Source of the DNA: JAGXLP01 sp042218715
Lineage (GTDB): Bacteria; Bipolaricaulota; Bipolaricaulia; M55B111
DNA: 25,459 nt
NCBI GenBank assembly: GCA_042218715.1
Contig: JBDGQU010000102.1
Coordinates: forward strand, 1 to 25,459
Reading direction: 5' to 3'
Positions 16,655 through 22,834 of the stretch are shown here, in pieces. The notes below the pieces were generated by a model that was given only the letters and a program-made list of their open reading frames with translations, was not told the DNA's origin and did no database searches. The position numbers and the translations under genes were made by a program. Numbering within the stretch: the stretch's first letter is position 1; each line of letters starts with the position of its first letter.

Positions 16655-16680
16655 CGCCAGGAGATGTGAAGCCTCTGGCG
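16655..16680 (-). promoter_or_regulatory. Hairpin in the nrnA leader
   Basis: CGCCAG (16655-16660) and CTGGCG (16675-16680) can pair around a 14-base loop. On the minus strand the hairpin ends about four bases before the GGAAAGGAAA ribosome binding site of nrnA. It could affect translation or mRNA stability, or be a chance stem. Confidence 0.3.
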
Positions 16681-16787
16681 AGTTACGAAAAGTTAAGATG
16701 ATAACATCGCGATCTCCAATACCTTTTCCTAAGTACCGTGACAATTATATCGACGCGGAATCTCCAAATCAAAACCGATAGAGACTG

Positions 16788-16817
16788 TTGCACCTGTAAG
16801 GTTTATACGTTTACAAT
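16788..16817 (+). promoter_or_regulatory. Promoter of ruvB, consistent with a leaderless mRNA
   Basis: TTGCAC (16788-16793), an 18-base spacer and TACAAT (16812-16817) lie directly upstream of the ruvB ATG at 16827. Transcription would start around 16824-16827, at the start codon. No Shine-Dalgarno sequence is present. An inverted repeat TGTAA-N11-TTACA (16795-16815) fills the spacer and could be an operator. Confidence 0.55.
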
Positions 16818-16826
16818 ATTACAGTC

Positions 16827-17852
16827 ATGGATAACGAAGAGAAAGACAATAGAGGGCCGCTTAGTCGGGAAAAGAAATCTGACGATACCGGACTCTCGAA
16901 TCTGCGCCCAAAAAAACTCGACGACTTTATCGGTCAAACGGAGGTAAAGAAGAGGCTCTCCATTTTACTGGAGGCTGCCCTGAATAGAGGAGGGTCGGTC
17001 GATCACATTCTCTTTCACGGTCCTCCCGGTCTGGGAAAGACGACTCTAGCTCACATTGTGTCCCACGAAATGGGAGTAAACATTAAGACCACTTCCGGAC
17101 CCGCAATAGACAAGCCCGGTGATCTGGCCGCTATCGTTAGCAATCTAGCTCCCGGTGATATCTTATTTATCGATGAAATCCACAGGTTAAGACGGAACGT
17201 GGAAGAGGTCCTCTACCCCGCAATGGAGGACTTCAAAATCGATATCGTAATCGGAGAAGGTCCCAGTGCCCAGTCTATTCGGCTGGACGTTCCTCCATTT
17301 ACCCTCATCGGGGCCACGACAAGGACCGGGTTACTGACCTCACCCCTGCGCGACAGGTTCGAAGTCGTCCTCCACCTGGACTTTTACGATACAGAAGCTA
17401 TAGAGCGGATAGTGATGCGGGGAGCAGATCTCCTCGATATAGAGATAAGCGACGGTAAGGGTGGCGCGAACGAGATCGCAAAAAGATCACGGGGAACGCC
17501 AAGAGTAGCCAATCGTCTTCTAAAGAGAACCAGGGATTACGCCGAAGTCAGAGCGGACGGATATATAGACAGGGAAGTAGCCCGGGAAGCACTGGAAATG
17601 TTAGGTATAGACGACAAAGGTTTAGACAAGCTTGACCGACGGATACTGTCGACGATAATTGAAAAATTTGACGGCGGTCCGGTGGGTCTGGATACGATCT
17701 CTGCCGCACTGTCCGAACAGAAGGACACTATCTCCGAAGTCTACGAACCCTACCTGCTTACAAAAGGCTTCCTGGAGCGTACGAGCCAGGGGAGGAAGAT
17801 CACCAGCAAAGGTCTGGAACATCTCGGCTACGACGATAACCGGCTTCTGTAA
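16827..17852 (+). CDS. ruvB: Holliday junction branch migration ATPase RuvB
   Basis: RuvB is the hexameric AAA+ motor that drives Holliday junctions with RuvA and works with RuvC. The 341 residues hold Walker A GPPGLGKTT (65-73), Walker B DEIHR (116-120), sensor 1 in GATTRTG (162-168), the RuvB-specific beta-hairpin region around 125-155 (GEGPSAQSIRLDVPPFTLIG), a sensor 2 arginine in GTPRVANRLLKR, and the winged-helix C-terminus. The N-terminal extension of about 25 residues is acidic and charged. Neither ruvA nor ruvC is adjacent. The ATG has no Shine-Dalgarno sequence, but a good promoter places the transcript start at or near it. A family A terminal repeat begins four bases after the stop codon. 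Confidence 0.97.
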   Translation: MDNEEKDNRGPLSREKKSDDTGLSNLRPKKLDDFIGQTEVKKRLSILLEAALNRGGSVDHILFHGPPGLGKTTLAHIVSHEMGVNIKTTSGPAIDKPGDLAAIVSNLAPGDILFIDEIHRLRRNVEEVLYPAMEDFKIDIVIGEGPSAQSIRLDVPPFTLIGATTRTGLLTSPLRDRFEVVLHLDFYDTEAIERIVMRGADLLDIEISDGKGGANEIAKRSRGTPRVANRLLKRTRDYAEVRADGYIDREVAREALEMLGIDDKGLDKLDRRILSTIIEKFDGGPVGLDTISAALSEQKDTISEVYEPYLLTKGFLERTSQGRKITSKGLEHLGYDDNRLL

Positions 17853-17997
17853 CCCAGTTCAGTTCTTTCACCATTTATAAATATTAAAGTGGATGTAGTT
17901 TGGACCGATCATTCACCAAAACCAGCCGATTCGTCCCTGCAGGTCCCTACGGCTATTGTTCGGCAAGTTTTGGTAGAGTCATGACTGTTTTTGTTAT

Positions 17998-18123
17998 CGT
18001 TCAGGAAAATCCTTTTCAGCCGAAGCTGAACGTCGAGGCCGAGCGGTCACGGTCCCATCCTTTAACCAATACAATGCAGGCCGAATCCCCTGCCCGGACG
18101 ATAGGACCTCCGGGCTTCCCGGA
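17998..18123 (-). ncRNA. Candidate structured RNA or attenuator-like segment
   Basis: Several stems occur in 126 bases. TTCAGC/GCTGAA (18015-18030) closes a C(UUCG)G tetraloop if read on the minus strand. It excludes the alternative CGTTCAG/CTGAACG (17998-18032). GCAGG/CCTGC (18076-18093) has an 8-base loop. TCCGGG (18109-18114) can pair with CCCGGA just downstream (18118-18123) or with GCCCGGA upstream (18092-18098). I cannot match it to a known RNA family, and the strand is inferred from the UUCG loop alone. Confidence 0.3.
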
Positions 18124-18237
18124 CCGGTAAATTTCCGACTCGCGTGCTCAAACTGGTGCCTTCGCTATAGAGGTTTTCACTAAAAAAAGTACTATGCATA
18201 AAGATTTAATATAATTCGGATACGGCAATATCCCTCA

Positions 18238-18344
18238 CCAGCACCCAGATTGCTATTGGCGTCAAAATTGCTATCGATCTACAGCTAAGATCGAAATTGA
18301 AGGTTGTTTCCTATCTTGTTTATCCATAGCAATCTAGGTGCTGG
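18238..18344. mobile_element. Family B element, copy B1 (107 bp)
   Basis: CCAGCACCCAGATTGCTAT (18238-18256) and its inverted copy ATAGCAATCTAGGTGCTGG (18326-18344) have one mismatch in 19 bases. The interior has a central hairpin TCGATCT-N7-AGATCGA (18274-18294). No target duplication is obvious. Confidence 0.8.
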
Positions 18345-18541
18345 ATGTGGTTTTGTCGAACAATTACCAGAGAACGGCGTCGAATACTCAGGGTACTTCC
18401 TGGGGATAAATCAGCTGGTTAAATAAGTACTACAGTGGTGAAAGAACTGAGATTCAATCAGTTGCCAGGTGAGCGGAGGTGCAGTTATCACTACCCTCCG
18501 TTAACGGTAGAGTTTGCCCGCCCACACTTTCACTTCTCCCG

Positions 18542-18570
18542 CTGACAAATCAACTTCAATTGATTAAAAT
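18542..18570 (+). promoter_or_regulatory. Promoter of uvrB, consistent with a leaderless mRNA
   Basis: CTGACA (18542-18547), a 17-base spacer and TAAAAT (18565-18570) are each one base from consensus. The predicted start of transcription is about 18577-18580, at the uvrB ATG (18580). No Shine-Dalgarno sequence is present. Confidence 0.6.
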
Positions 18571-18578
18571 TTAATTGA
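18556..18578. promoter_or_regulatory. Palindrome over the uvrB -10 box, possible operator
   Basis: A 23-base near-palindrome, TCAATT...AATTGA, covers the -10 box and the predicted transcription start of uvrB. Of eleven base pairs only two or three are mismatched. It does not match the E. coli (CTGT-N8-ACAG) or Bacillus (GAAC-N4-GTTC) LexA boxes. AT-rich chance symmetry is possible. Confidence 0.35.
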
Positions 18579-18579
18579 G

Positions 18580-20565
18580 ATGAGTGAAAAATTCGTTCTG
18601 AAAACCGAAAAAGAGCCAAAAGGCGACCAGCCAAAGGCAATCGAGAAACTAACCGAAGGGCTAAACGAAGGTATGACACACCAGACCCTGCTCGGCGCTA
18701 CCGGGACCGGTAAGACATTTACTATGGCAAATGTCATCGAAAACGTTCAGAAACCGACCCTGGTAATTGCCCACAACAAAACCCTGACAGCCCAATTATG
18801 GAACGAATTCAACGAATTATTTCCTGACAATGCCGTCCACTACTTTGTCTCCTATTACGACTATTACCAACCCGAGGCCTACGTTCCGGAAACCGATACC
18901 TATATTGAAAAGGATTCCTCGATTAACGACGAGATCGACCGGTTGAGACATAAGGCAACCTCCGCGCTGTTCGAACGGGACGACGTAATTATCGTGGCAA
19001 GCGTCTCCTGCATTTACGGACTGGGGTCACCCGACACCTACGAAGATATGGCTAGACCCCTGACTCTTGATAGCCACCTGGAACGGGACCATTTATTGAG
19101 AAATCTCGTTCGGCTGCAATACAAGCGCAACGACATAAACCCGGAACGAGGAACATTCCGGGTGAGGGGTGACACCGTGGAAATAGTTCCCATTTACGGG
19201 GAGGAAGTAGTTAGGGTAGAGTTCTTCGGGGATACAATTGATCGGATTAGACTGATAGATTCAATAACCGGAAGAACGCTGGAGGAAAAGAACGAAGTAG
19301 TAATTTACCCGGCAACCCACTTTATAACGTCCCGGTCGAAATTAAACGAAGCGATGGAGAACATCGAGGAAGAGCTCGAAGAACGGTTGGAAGAACTGCG
19401 GGAACAGGGGAAACTGCTCGAGGCACAGAGGCTAGAGAATCGCACCCGCTACGACCTGGAAATGATGGAAGAACTCGGATACTGCAAGGGGATCGAAAAC
19501 TATTCCAGGCATTTAACGAACAGGGGTCCGGGGGAACCACCTTACACCCTGATCGACTATTTTCCCGACGACTTCTTAATGTTCGTCGACGAGTCCCATC
19601 AAACGATTCCCCAACTAGGGGGAATGTACAATGGAGATAGGTCGAGAAAAGAAACGTTAGTGGAGCACGGCTACAGATTGCCTTCCGCCATGGACAACCG
19701 TCCCCTTAAGTTCGAGGAATTCGAAGACAGGATAAATCAGATCATTTACACTTCGGCAACCCCCGGGCCCTACGAGTACGAGAACAGCGAACAGGTAGTC
19801 GAACAAATAATCAGACCCACAGGTCTCGTCGACCCGGAAGTCGAAGTCCGGCCAATAGAAAACCAGGTGGACGACCTGTTAAACGAAATAAAGAAGGTCA
19901 CCGAACGAGACGAAAGAGTGCTGGTAACGACTCTAACAAAGAAGCTGGCCGAAGAGCTTTCGGATTACTTCCTCGAAGTAGGGGTAAAGGCCCGATACCT
20001 TCACTCTGAAATAGACACGATAGACCGGGTCAAAATACTCAGGGAGCTTCGCCAGGGAGATTTCAACGTCCTGGTGGGAATAAACTTACTCCGTGAGGGG
20101 CTCGATCTGCCTGAGGCCTCGCTGGTAGCAATTCTCGACGCCGACAAAGAAGGCTTCCTCCGATCGGATACCTCGCTGATCCAGACCATGGGACGAGCCG
20201 CAAGAAATGTAAGAGGAAAAGTCATTCTCTACGCGGACAAAATGACGGATTCGATGCGACGGGCAATTGACGAAACGAATCGGAGACGGGAAATTCAACT
20301 AGAGTACAACGAAAAGCACGACATCGAACCTGAGACGATAAAGAAAGAAATCACGGACATCGCTCAGCTCATAGAGCCGGAGTCGTCCCAGGAAGTCAAA
20401 GTGCCTGACGAGGATGAACTGGACGAGATGGACGAAAGCGAAATTTTGATGGTAGTGGAAAAACTGGAAAAGTCTATGGAAGAAGCGGCTGAAAGATTGG
20501 AGTTCGAAAAGGCCGCAGCCTACCGGGACGAAATAGAAGAACTCAAAGAAGAAATGGCCCGCTGA
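18580..20565 (+). CDS. uvrB: Excinuclease ABC subunit B
   Basis: UvrB is the damage-verifying helicase of nucleotide excision repair, loaded by UvrA and cut-partnered by UvrC. At 661 residues it has normal length. Seen in order: the N-terminal GDQPKAI, Walker A GATGTGKTF (39-47), the damage-clamping beta-hairpin region YYDYYQPEAYVPETDTYIEK, the DESHQTIPQLGGMYNGDRSRK block, the motif VI region (QTMGRAARN), and a C-terminal UVR domain (LEFEKAAAYRDEIEEL) that binds UvrC. The linker before the UVR domain is strikingly acidic (PDEDELDEMDESE). No uvrA or uvrC is adjacent. The ATG lacks a ribosome binding site but follows a strong promoter and a palindrome. Confidence 0.98.
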   Translation: MSEKFVLKTEKEPKGDQPKAIEKLTEGLNEGMTHQTLLGATGTGKTFTMANVIENVQKPTLVIAHNKTLTAQLWNEFNELFPDNAVHYFVSYYDYYQPEAYVPETDTYIEKDSSINDEIDRLRHKATSALFERDDVIIVASVSCIYGLGSPDTYEDMARPLTLDSHLERDHLLRNLVRLQYKRNDINPERGTFRVRGDTVEIVPIYGEEVVRVEFFGDTIDRIRLIDSITGRTLEEKNEVVIYPATHFITSRSKLNEAMENIEEELEERLEELREQGKLLEAQRLENRTRYDLEMMEELGYCKGIENYSRHLTNRGPGEPPYTLIDYFPDDFLMFVDESHQTIPQLGGMYNGDRSRKETLVEHGYRLPSAMDNRPLKFEEFEDRINQIIYTSATPGPYEYENSEQVVEQIIRPTGLVDPEVEVRPIENQVDDLLNEIKKVTERDERVLVTTLTKKLAEELSDYFLEVGVKARYLHSEIDTIDRVKILRELRQGDFNVLVGINLLREGLDLPEASLVAILDADKEGFLRSDTSLIQTMGRAARNVRGKVILYADKMTDSMRRAIDETNRRREIQLEYNEKHDIEPETIKKEITDIAQLIEPESSQEVKVPDEDELDEMDESEILMVVEKLEKSMEEAAERLEFEKAAAYRDEIEELKEEMAR

Positions 20566-20620
20566 AATCGAGTACTCCCGTTCAGACGTGCATACGGGCC
20601 GGTTCAAGCTAATACTTAAT

Positions 20621-20648
20621 TTGCACTCCGACGCTTCGTCGCTATAAT
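20621..20648 (+). promoter_or_regulatory. Orphan promoter reading into the extended B element
   Basis: TTGCAC (20621-20626), a 16-base spacer and a perfect TATAAT (20643-20648). The start would be near 20655, just before the extended family B repeat and more than 400 bases before gltX. It could make a long gltX leader or a small RNA built on the B element. Confidence 0.5.
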
Positions 20649-20665
20649 ATGTAAGATAGTTTTAG

Positions 20666-20745
20666 ACCAAATTTCCCCGGTTTTGACCTGGTAGCTTGAC
20701 AGGGAAGAGTTAACAAAAAAGCCTCTGCGATAAACGGTAGTTAGT
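20666..20745. repeat. 80-base left extension of element B2
   Basis: This segment aligns without gaps to 25356-25435 with about 64 of 80 bases the same, including CGGTTTTGACCTGGTA and GGAAGAGTTAAC. In both places it runs directly into the family B end CCAGCACCCAGTTTAATAT. B2 and B3 therefore belong to a longer repeat that B1 does not share. Confidence 0.8.
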
Positions 20746-20853
20746 CCAGCACCCAGTTTAATATGGACTTCAACCATGAAACCAGTTAAAGATAAGGTTT
20801 TTTGGTGAAAGTATTTACCACCGGTTGGTAATCGATATTAAACTGGGTGCTGG
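20746..20853. mobile_element. Family B element, copy B2 (108 bp)
   Basis: CCAGCACCCAGTTTAATAT (20746-20764) is perfectly inverted at 20835-20853. The interior holds a hairpin TTACCA-CCGGT-TGGTAA (20815-20831). The outer 11 bases equal those of B1, and the inner 8 bases differ but stay complementary. Confidence 0.85.
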
Positions 20854-20950
20854 AAGAGGGACTTGGCTTACCGCTTAAGATATCATTTAACGAATGAAGA
20901 TAAATAAGTTTCTCAAATAAGGACTACTTTTTCTTTTAGACTGAGTTAGA

Positions 20951-20974
20951 AGTTGGTCTCAGGAGAGAAAATCG
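20951..20974 (+). repeat. Family C direct repeat, copy C2
   Basis: It matches 7-30 at 23 of 24 bases. Part of it, CAGGAGAGAAAATC (20960-20973), can pair with GATTTTCTCCTG (21003-21014) with a two-base bulge, forming a 12-bp stem in the gltX upstream region. Confidence 0.65.
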
Positions 20975-20980
20975 TATAAT
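20953..20980 (+). promoter_or_regulatory. Possible gltX promoter
   Basis: A perfect TATAAT (20975-20980) sits directly after repeat C2, with TTGGTC (20953-20958, a poor -35) 16 bases before it. Transcription would start near 20987, about 94 bases before the GTG start. Confidence 0.4.
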
Positions 20981-21080
20981 TTAGATTAGATATAGGCGTA
21001 GAGATTTTCTCCTGTATTTAGTATTAGACGATCGGCTTAATCAAAGAGAAGCGCACAACTTAGGTTGGAGGGAAATATTT

Positions 21081-22517
21081 GTGAAGACAGAAAGAGTTAG
21101 GTTCGCTCCTTCCCCGACAGGCTGGCTACACGTTGGAGGAGCGAGGACGGCACTTTTCAATTGGTTATACGCTAAAAAACACGAAGGGAAGTTGATTCTA
21201 CGGATAGAGGACACGGATCTCGACAGATCGAGCGAAAAGTACACGGAAAGCATTAAAGAAGACCTAAACTGGCTCGGAATAGATTGGGACGAGTTTTACA
21301 AGCAATCGGATAGGTTAGAAATCTACGAGCGATACGCGAGAAGATTGGTCCACGAGGAAAAGGCCTACCACTGCTTCTGCACGGAAGAAGAACTCGAAGA
21401 GAGACGACAGAAAGCTCTGGACGAGGGCAGGACACCGACCTACGACGGAAGATGTAGAAACCTATCGAAGGAAGAGAAGCAAGAGTATCGAGAAGAGGGA
21501 CGAGATTCCGTGATCAGGTTCAAGCTTCCCGAACAACAACCGCGGGTAGTCGTATCGGATAGAATAAAAGGAGAGGTGGAGTTCGAGAGCTTAACGACCG
21601 GCGATTTCGTTATTCTTAAATCGGACGGTACACCCAGTTACAACTTTGCCTGCGTCCTGGACGACCACTTGATGGAAATTAGCCTTACTATGCGGGCCGA
21701 AGACCACCTGACCAACACCGCCAAACAAATACTGCTTTACGACGCTCTGGACTTCGACCAGCCACAGTTTGGCCATCTATCGATGCTGCTCGGACCCGAT
21801 AAGTCCAAGCTGAGCAAACGCAGCGGAGCTACCTCGGTAAGAGAATTTAGACAAAACGGTTATCTCCCCGAAACCCTGGTTAACCATCTGGCTCAACTTG
21901 GCTGGTCTTCTAAGGACAACCAGGAAATATTTTCCGTGTCCGAGCTAATAGAAAAGTTCTCCCTGGATAACATAATAGATAGCCCCCAGGTATTTGACAG
22001 GGAGAAACTGGACTGGTTCAACAACCAATACTTAAAAAAGGCGGAACTGGATCGACTGGTCGACGCGGCTATCCCGTTTTTGAACCAGGGTGGATACTTC
22101 GAAGAAAGTCCAGAAGGCGAAGACCGAGAAAAGCTAAAGGAAGTTCTTGATCTTATAAGACCTTCATTGAATAAATTGAAGGACCTCGAGGACCACGAAG
22201 ACCTCGAAATGTTCTACGGGTCGTTAAAGCTGGACTCGACATCACGGGAAGTTCTGGACTGGGATAGTTCGCCCGCAGTTCTCAGGTTACTTGAAGAAAA
22301 GATATCGGCACGAGAGGAAATCTCCCCGAACGAAGTCTCTACTATAGTAAAAGAAGTGAAAGAGGAACTCGGCGTCGAATATAAAGAAGTTTACAAGCCT
22401 TTACGCGCAGCGGTTACCGGTAAGACGTCCGGCCCGGAAATAAAGGAAGTCGTGAGTATTTTGGGTCCGGAAGTCGTTTCCGATAGACTACGCGGAGCAC
22501 TTGAAAATTTAAATTAA
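21081..22517 (+). CDS. gltX: Glutamyl-tRNA synthetase (class I)
   Basis: The enzyme charges tRNA-Glu with glutamate. The 478 residues show the class I signature in APSPTGWLHVGGARTA (HIGH variant HVGG at 17-20) and KLSKR (243-247, the KMSKS loop). A partial zinc site, Cys98-x-Cys100 with Cys125, is at the positions known for E. coli GluRS; the fourth ligand is not obvious. The C-terminal anticodon-binding part is helical and acidic. Whether it also charges tRNA-Gln (non-discriminating form) cannot be told without knowing if gatCAB and glnS are present. The start is GTG, with GGAGGG eight bases upstream. It is a single-gene unit with a repeat-rich leader and a family A element after it. Confidence 0.96.
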   Translation: MKTERVRFAPSPTGWLHVGGARTALFNWLYAKKHEGKLILRIEDTDLDRSSEKYTESIKEDLNWLGIDWDEFYKQSDRLEIYERYARRLVHEEKAYHCFCTEEELEERRQKALDEGRTPTYDGRCRNLSKEEKQEYREEGRDSVIRFKLPEQQPRVVVSDRIKGEVEFESLTTGDFVILKSDGTPSYNFACVLDDHLMEISLTMRAEDHLTNTAKQILLYDALDFDQPQFGHLSMLLGPDKSKLSKRSGATSVREFRQNGYLPETLVNHLAQLGWSSKDNQEIFSVSELIEKFSLDNIIDSPQVFDREKLDWFNNQYLKKAELDRLVDAAIPFLNQGGYFEESPEGEDREKLKEVLDLIRPSLNKLKDLEDHEDLEMFYGSLKLDSTSREVLDWDSSPAVLRLLEEKISAREEISPNEVSTIVKEVKEELGVEYKEVYKPLRAAVTGKTSGPEIKEVVSILGPEVVSDRLRGALENLN

Positions 22518-22562
22518 CTAGAACCGATAGAACTAGTCTTAATTAGTGGGAAATGCAGCTAG

Positions 22563-22766
22563 ACTCAGCTCTTTCACAATTATATGAAAGCAAGACAGAA
22601 ATTCCCGAACAGTGACTTAATTTTTTCGTTTATGTTCTCTGTCGCTTGCCTGGGTGCCGGTATTTAGGGTACGTTCAGGGTTTTAAGGTCAAATCAGTTG
22701 CCAGGTAAGCTGGGGAGGGCGGTCGACGGGCTAAATATCAAGTACGACTTTAGTGAAAGAACTGAA
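22563..22766. mobile_element. Family A element, copy A5 (about 204 bp)
   Basis: ACTCAGCTCTTTCAC (22563-22577) and GTGAAAGAACTGA (22753-22765) form the terminal repeats. The interior includes TCAGTTGCCAGGTAAGC and GGGCTAAATATCAAGTACGAC, the family arm in the same orientation as A2. It starts 46 bases after the gltX stop and ends about 70 bases before hppA. Confidence 0.82.
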
Positions 22767-22834
22767 CATAGCAGAAAGACTTACTGAAAAATTAAAGTGT
22801 AAAACCAATTAAGCCAAGCGGAGGAGATTTATTG

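Larger units (their letters stand above)
17857..18451. mobile_element. 595-bp locus bounded by family A terminal repeats (A4), unrelated interior
   Basis: The left end GTTCAGTTCTTTCACC (17857-17872, 14 of 16 to the family repeat) faces the right end GGTGAAAGAACTGAG (18437-18451, perfect). The interior does not contain the family arms; it holds the hairpin-rich segment and a complete family B element. Just outside the right end, AATCAGTTGCCAGGTGAGCGG-like sequence is a piece of a normal A element, so a rearrangement of two copies is also possible. Confidence 0.5.
17853..18579. other. Gene-free region between ruvB and uvrB (727 bp)
   Basis: No supported protein gene is present. The stretch contains a family A left end (17857-17872), a hairpin-rich segment (17998-18123), a family B element (18238-18344), a family A right end (18437-18451), a fragment of the A internal repeat (about 18455-18475), the palindrome CCGTTAACGG (18498-18507), and the uvrB promoter with its own palindrome (18542-18578). 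Confidence 0.7.
20566..21080. other. Gene-free region between uvrB and gltX (515 bp)
   Basis: No supported gene is present. It contains an orphan promoter (20621-20648), an extended family B element (20666-20853), an AT-rich stretch, the family C repeat (20951-20974) with an inverted partner, and the gltX promoter. Confidence 0.7.

Noticed and set aside
18076..18093. A tRNA T-arm or tmRNA end (GCAGG-CCGAATCC-CCTGC)
   Set aside because: The loop is 8 bases, the GTTC is missing, and no acceptor, D or anticodon arms flank it.
17900..18130. A 76-codon open frame starting with TTG between ruvB and uvrB
   Set aside because: It has no ribosome binding site, no recognisable family and a composition unlike the acidic neighbours, and it overlaps the hairpin cluster.
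18238..18344. Family B as an integron attC site or CRISPR repeat
   Set aside because: There are no attC core sites (GTTRRRY/RYYYAAC), integrase gene or regularly spaced repeats.
18481..18510. CCGTTAACGG as a LexA box for uvrB
   Set aside because: It matches neither known LexA consensus and lies about 35 bases upstream of the -35 box; it may be part of a broken repeat.
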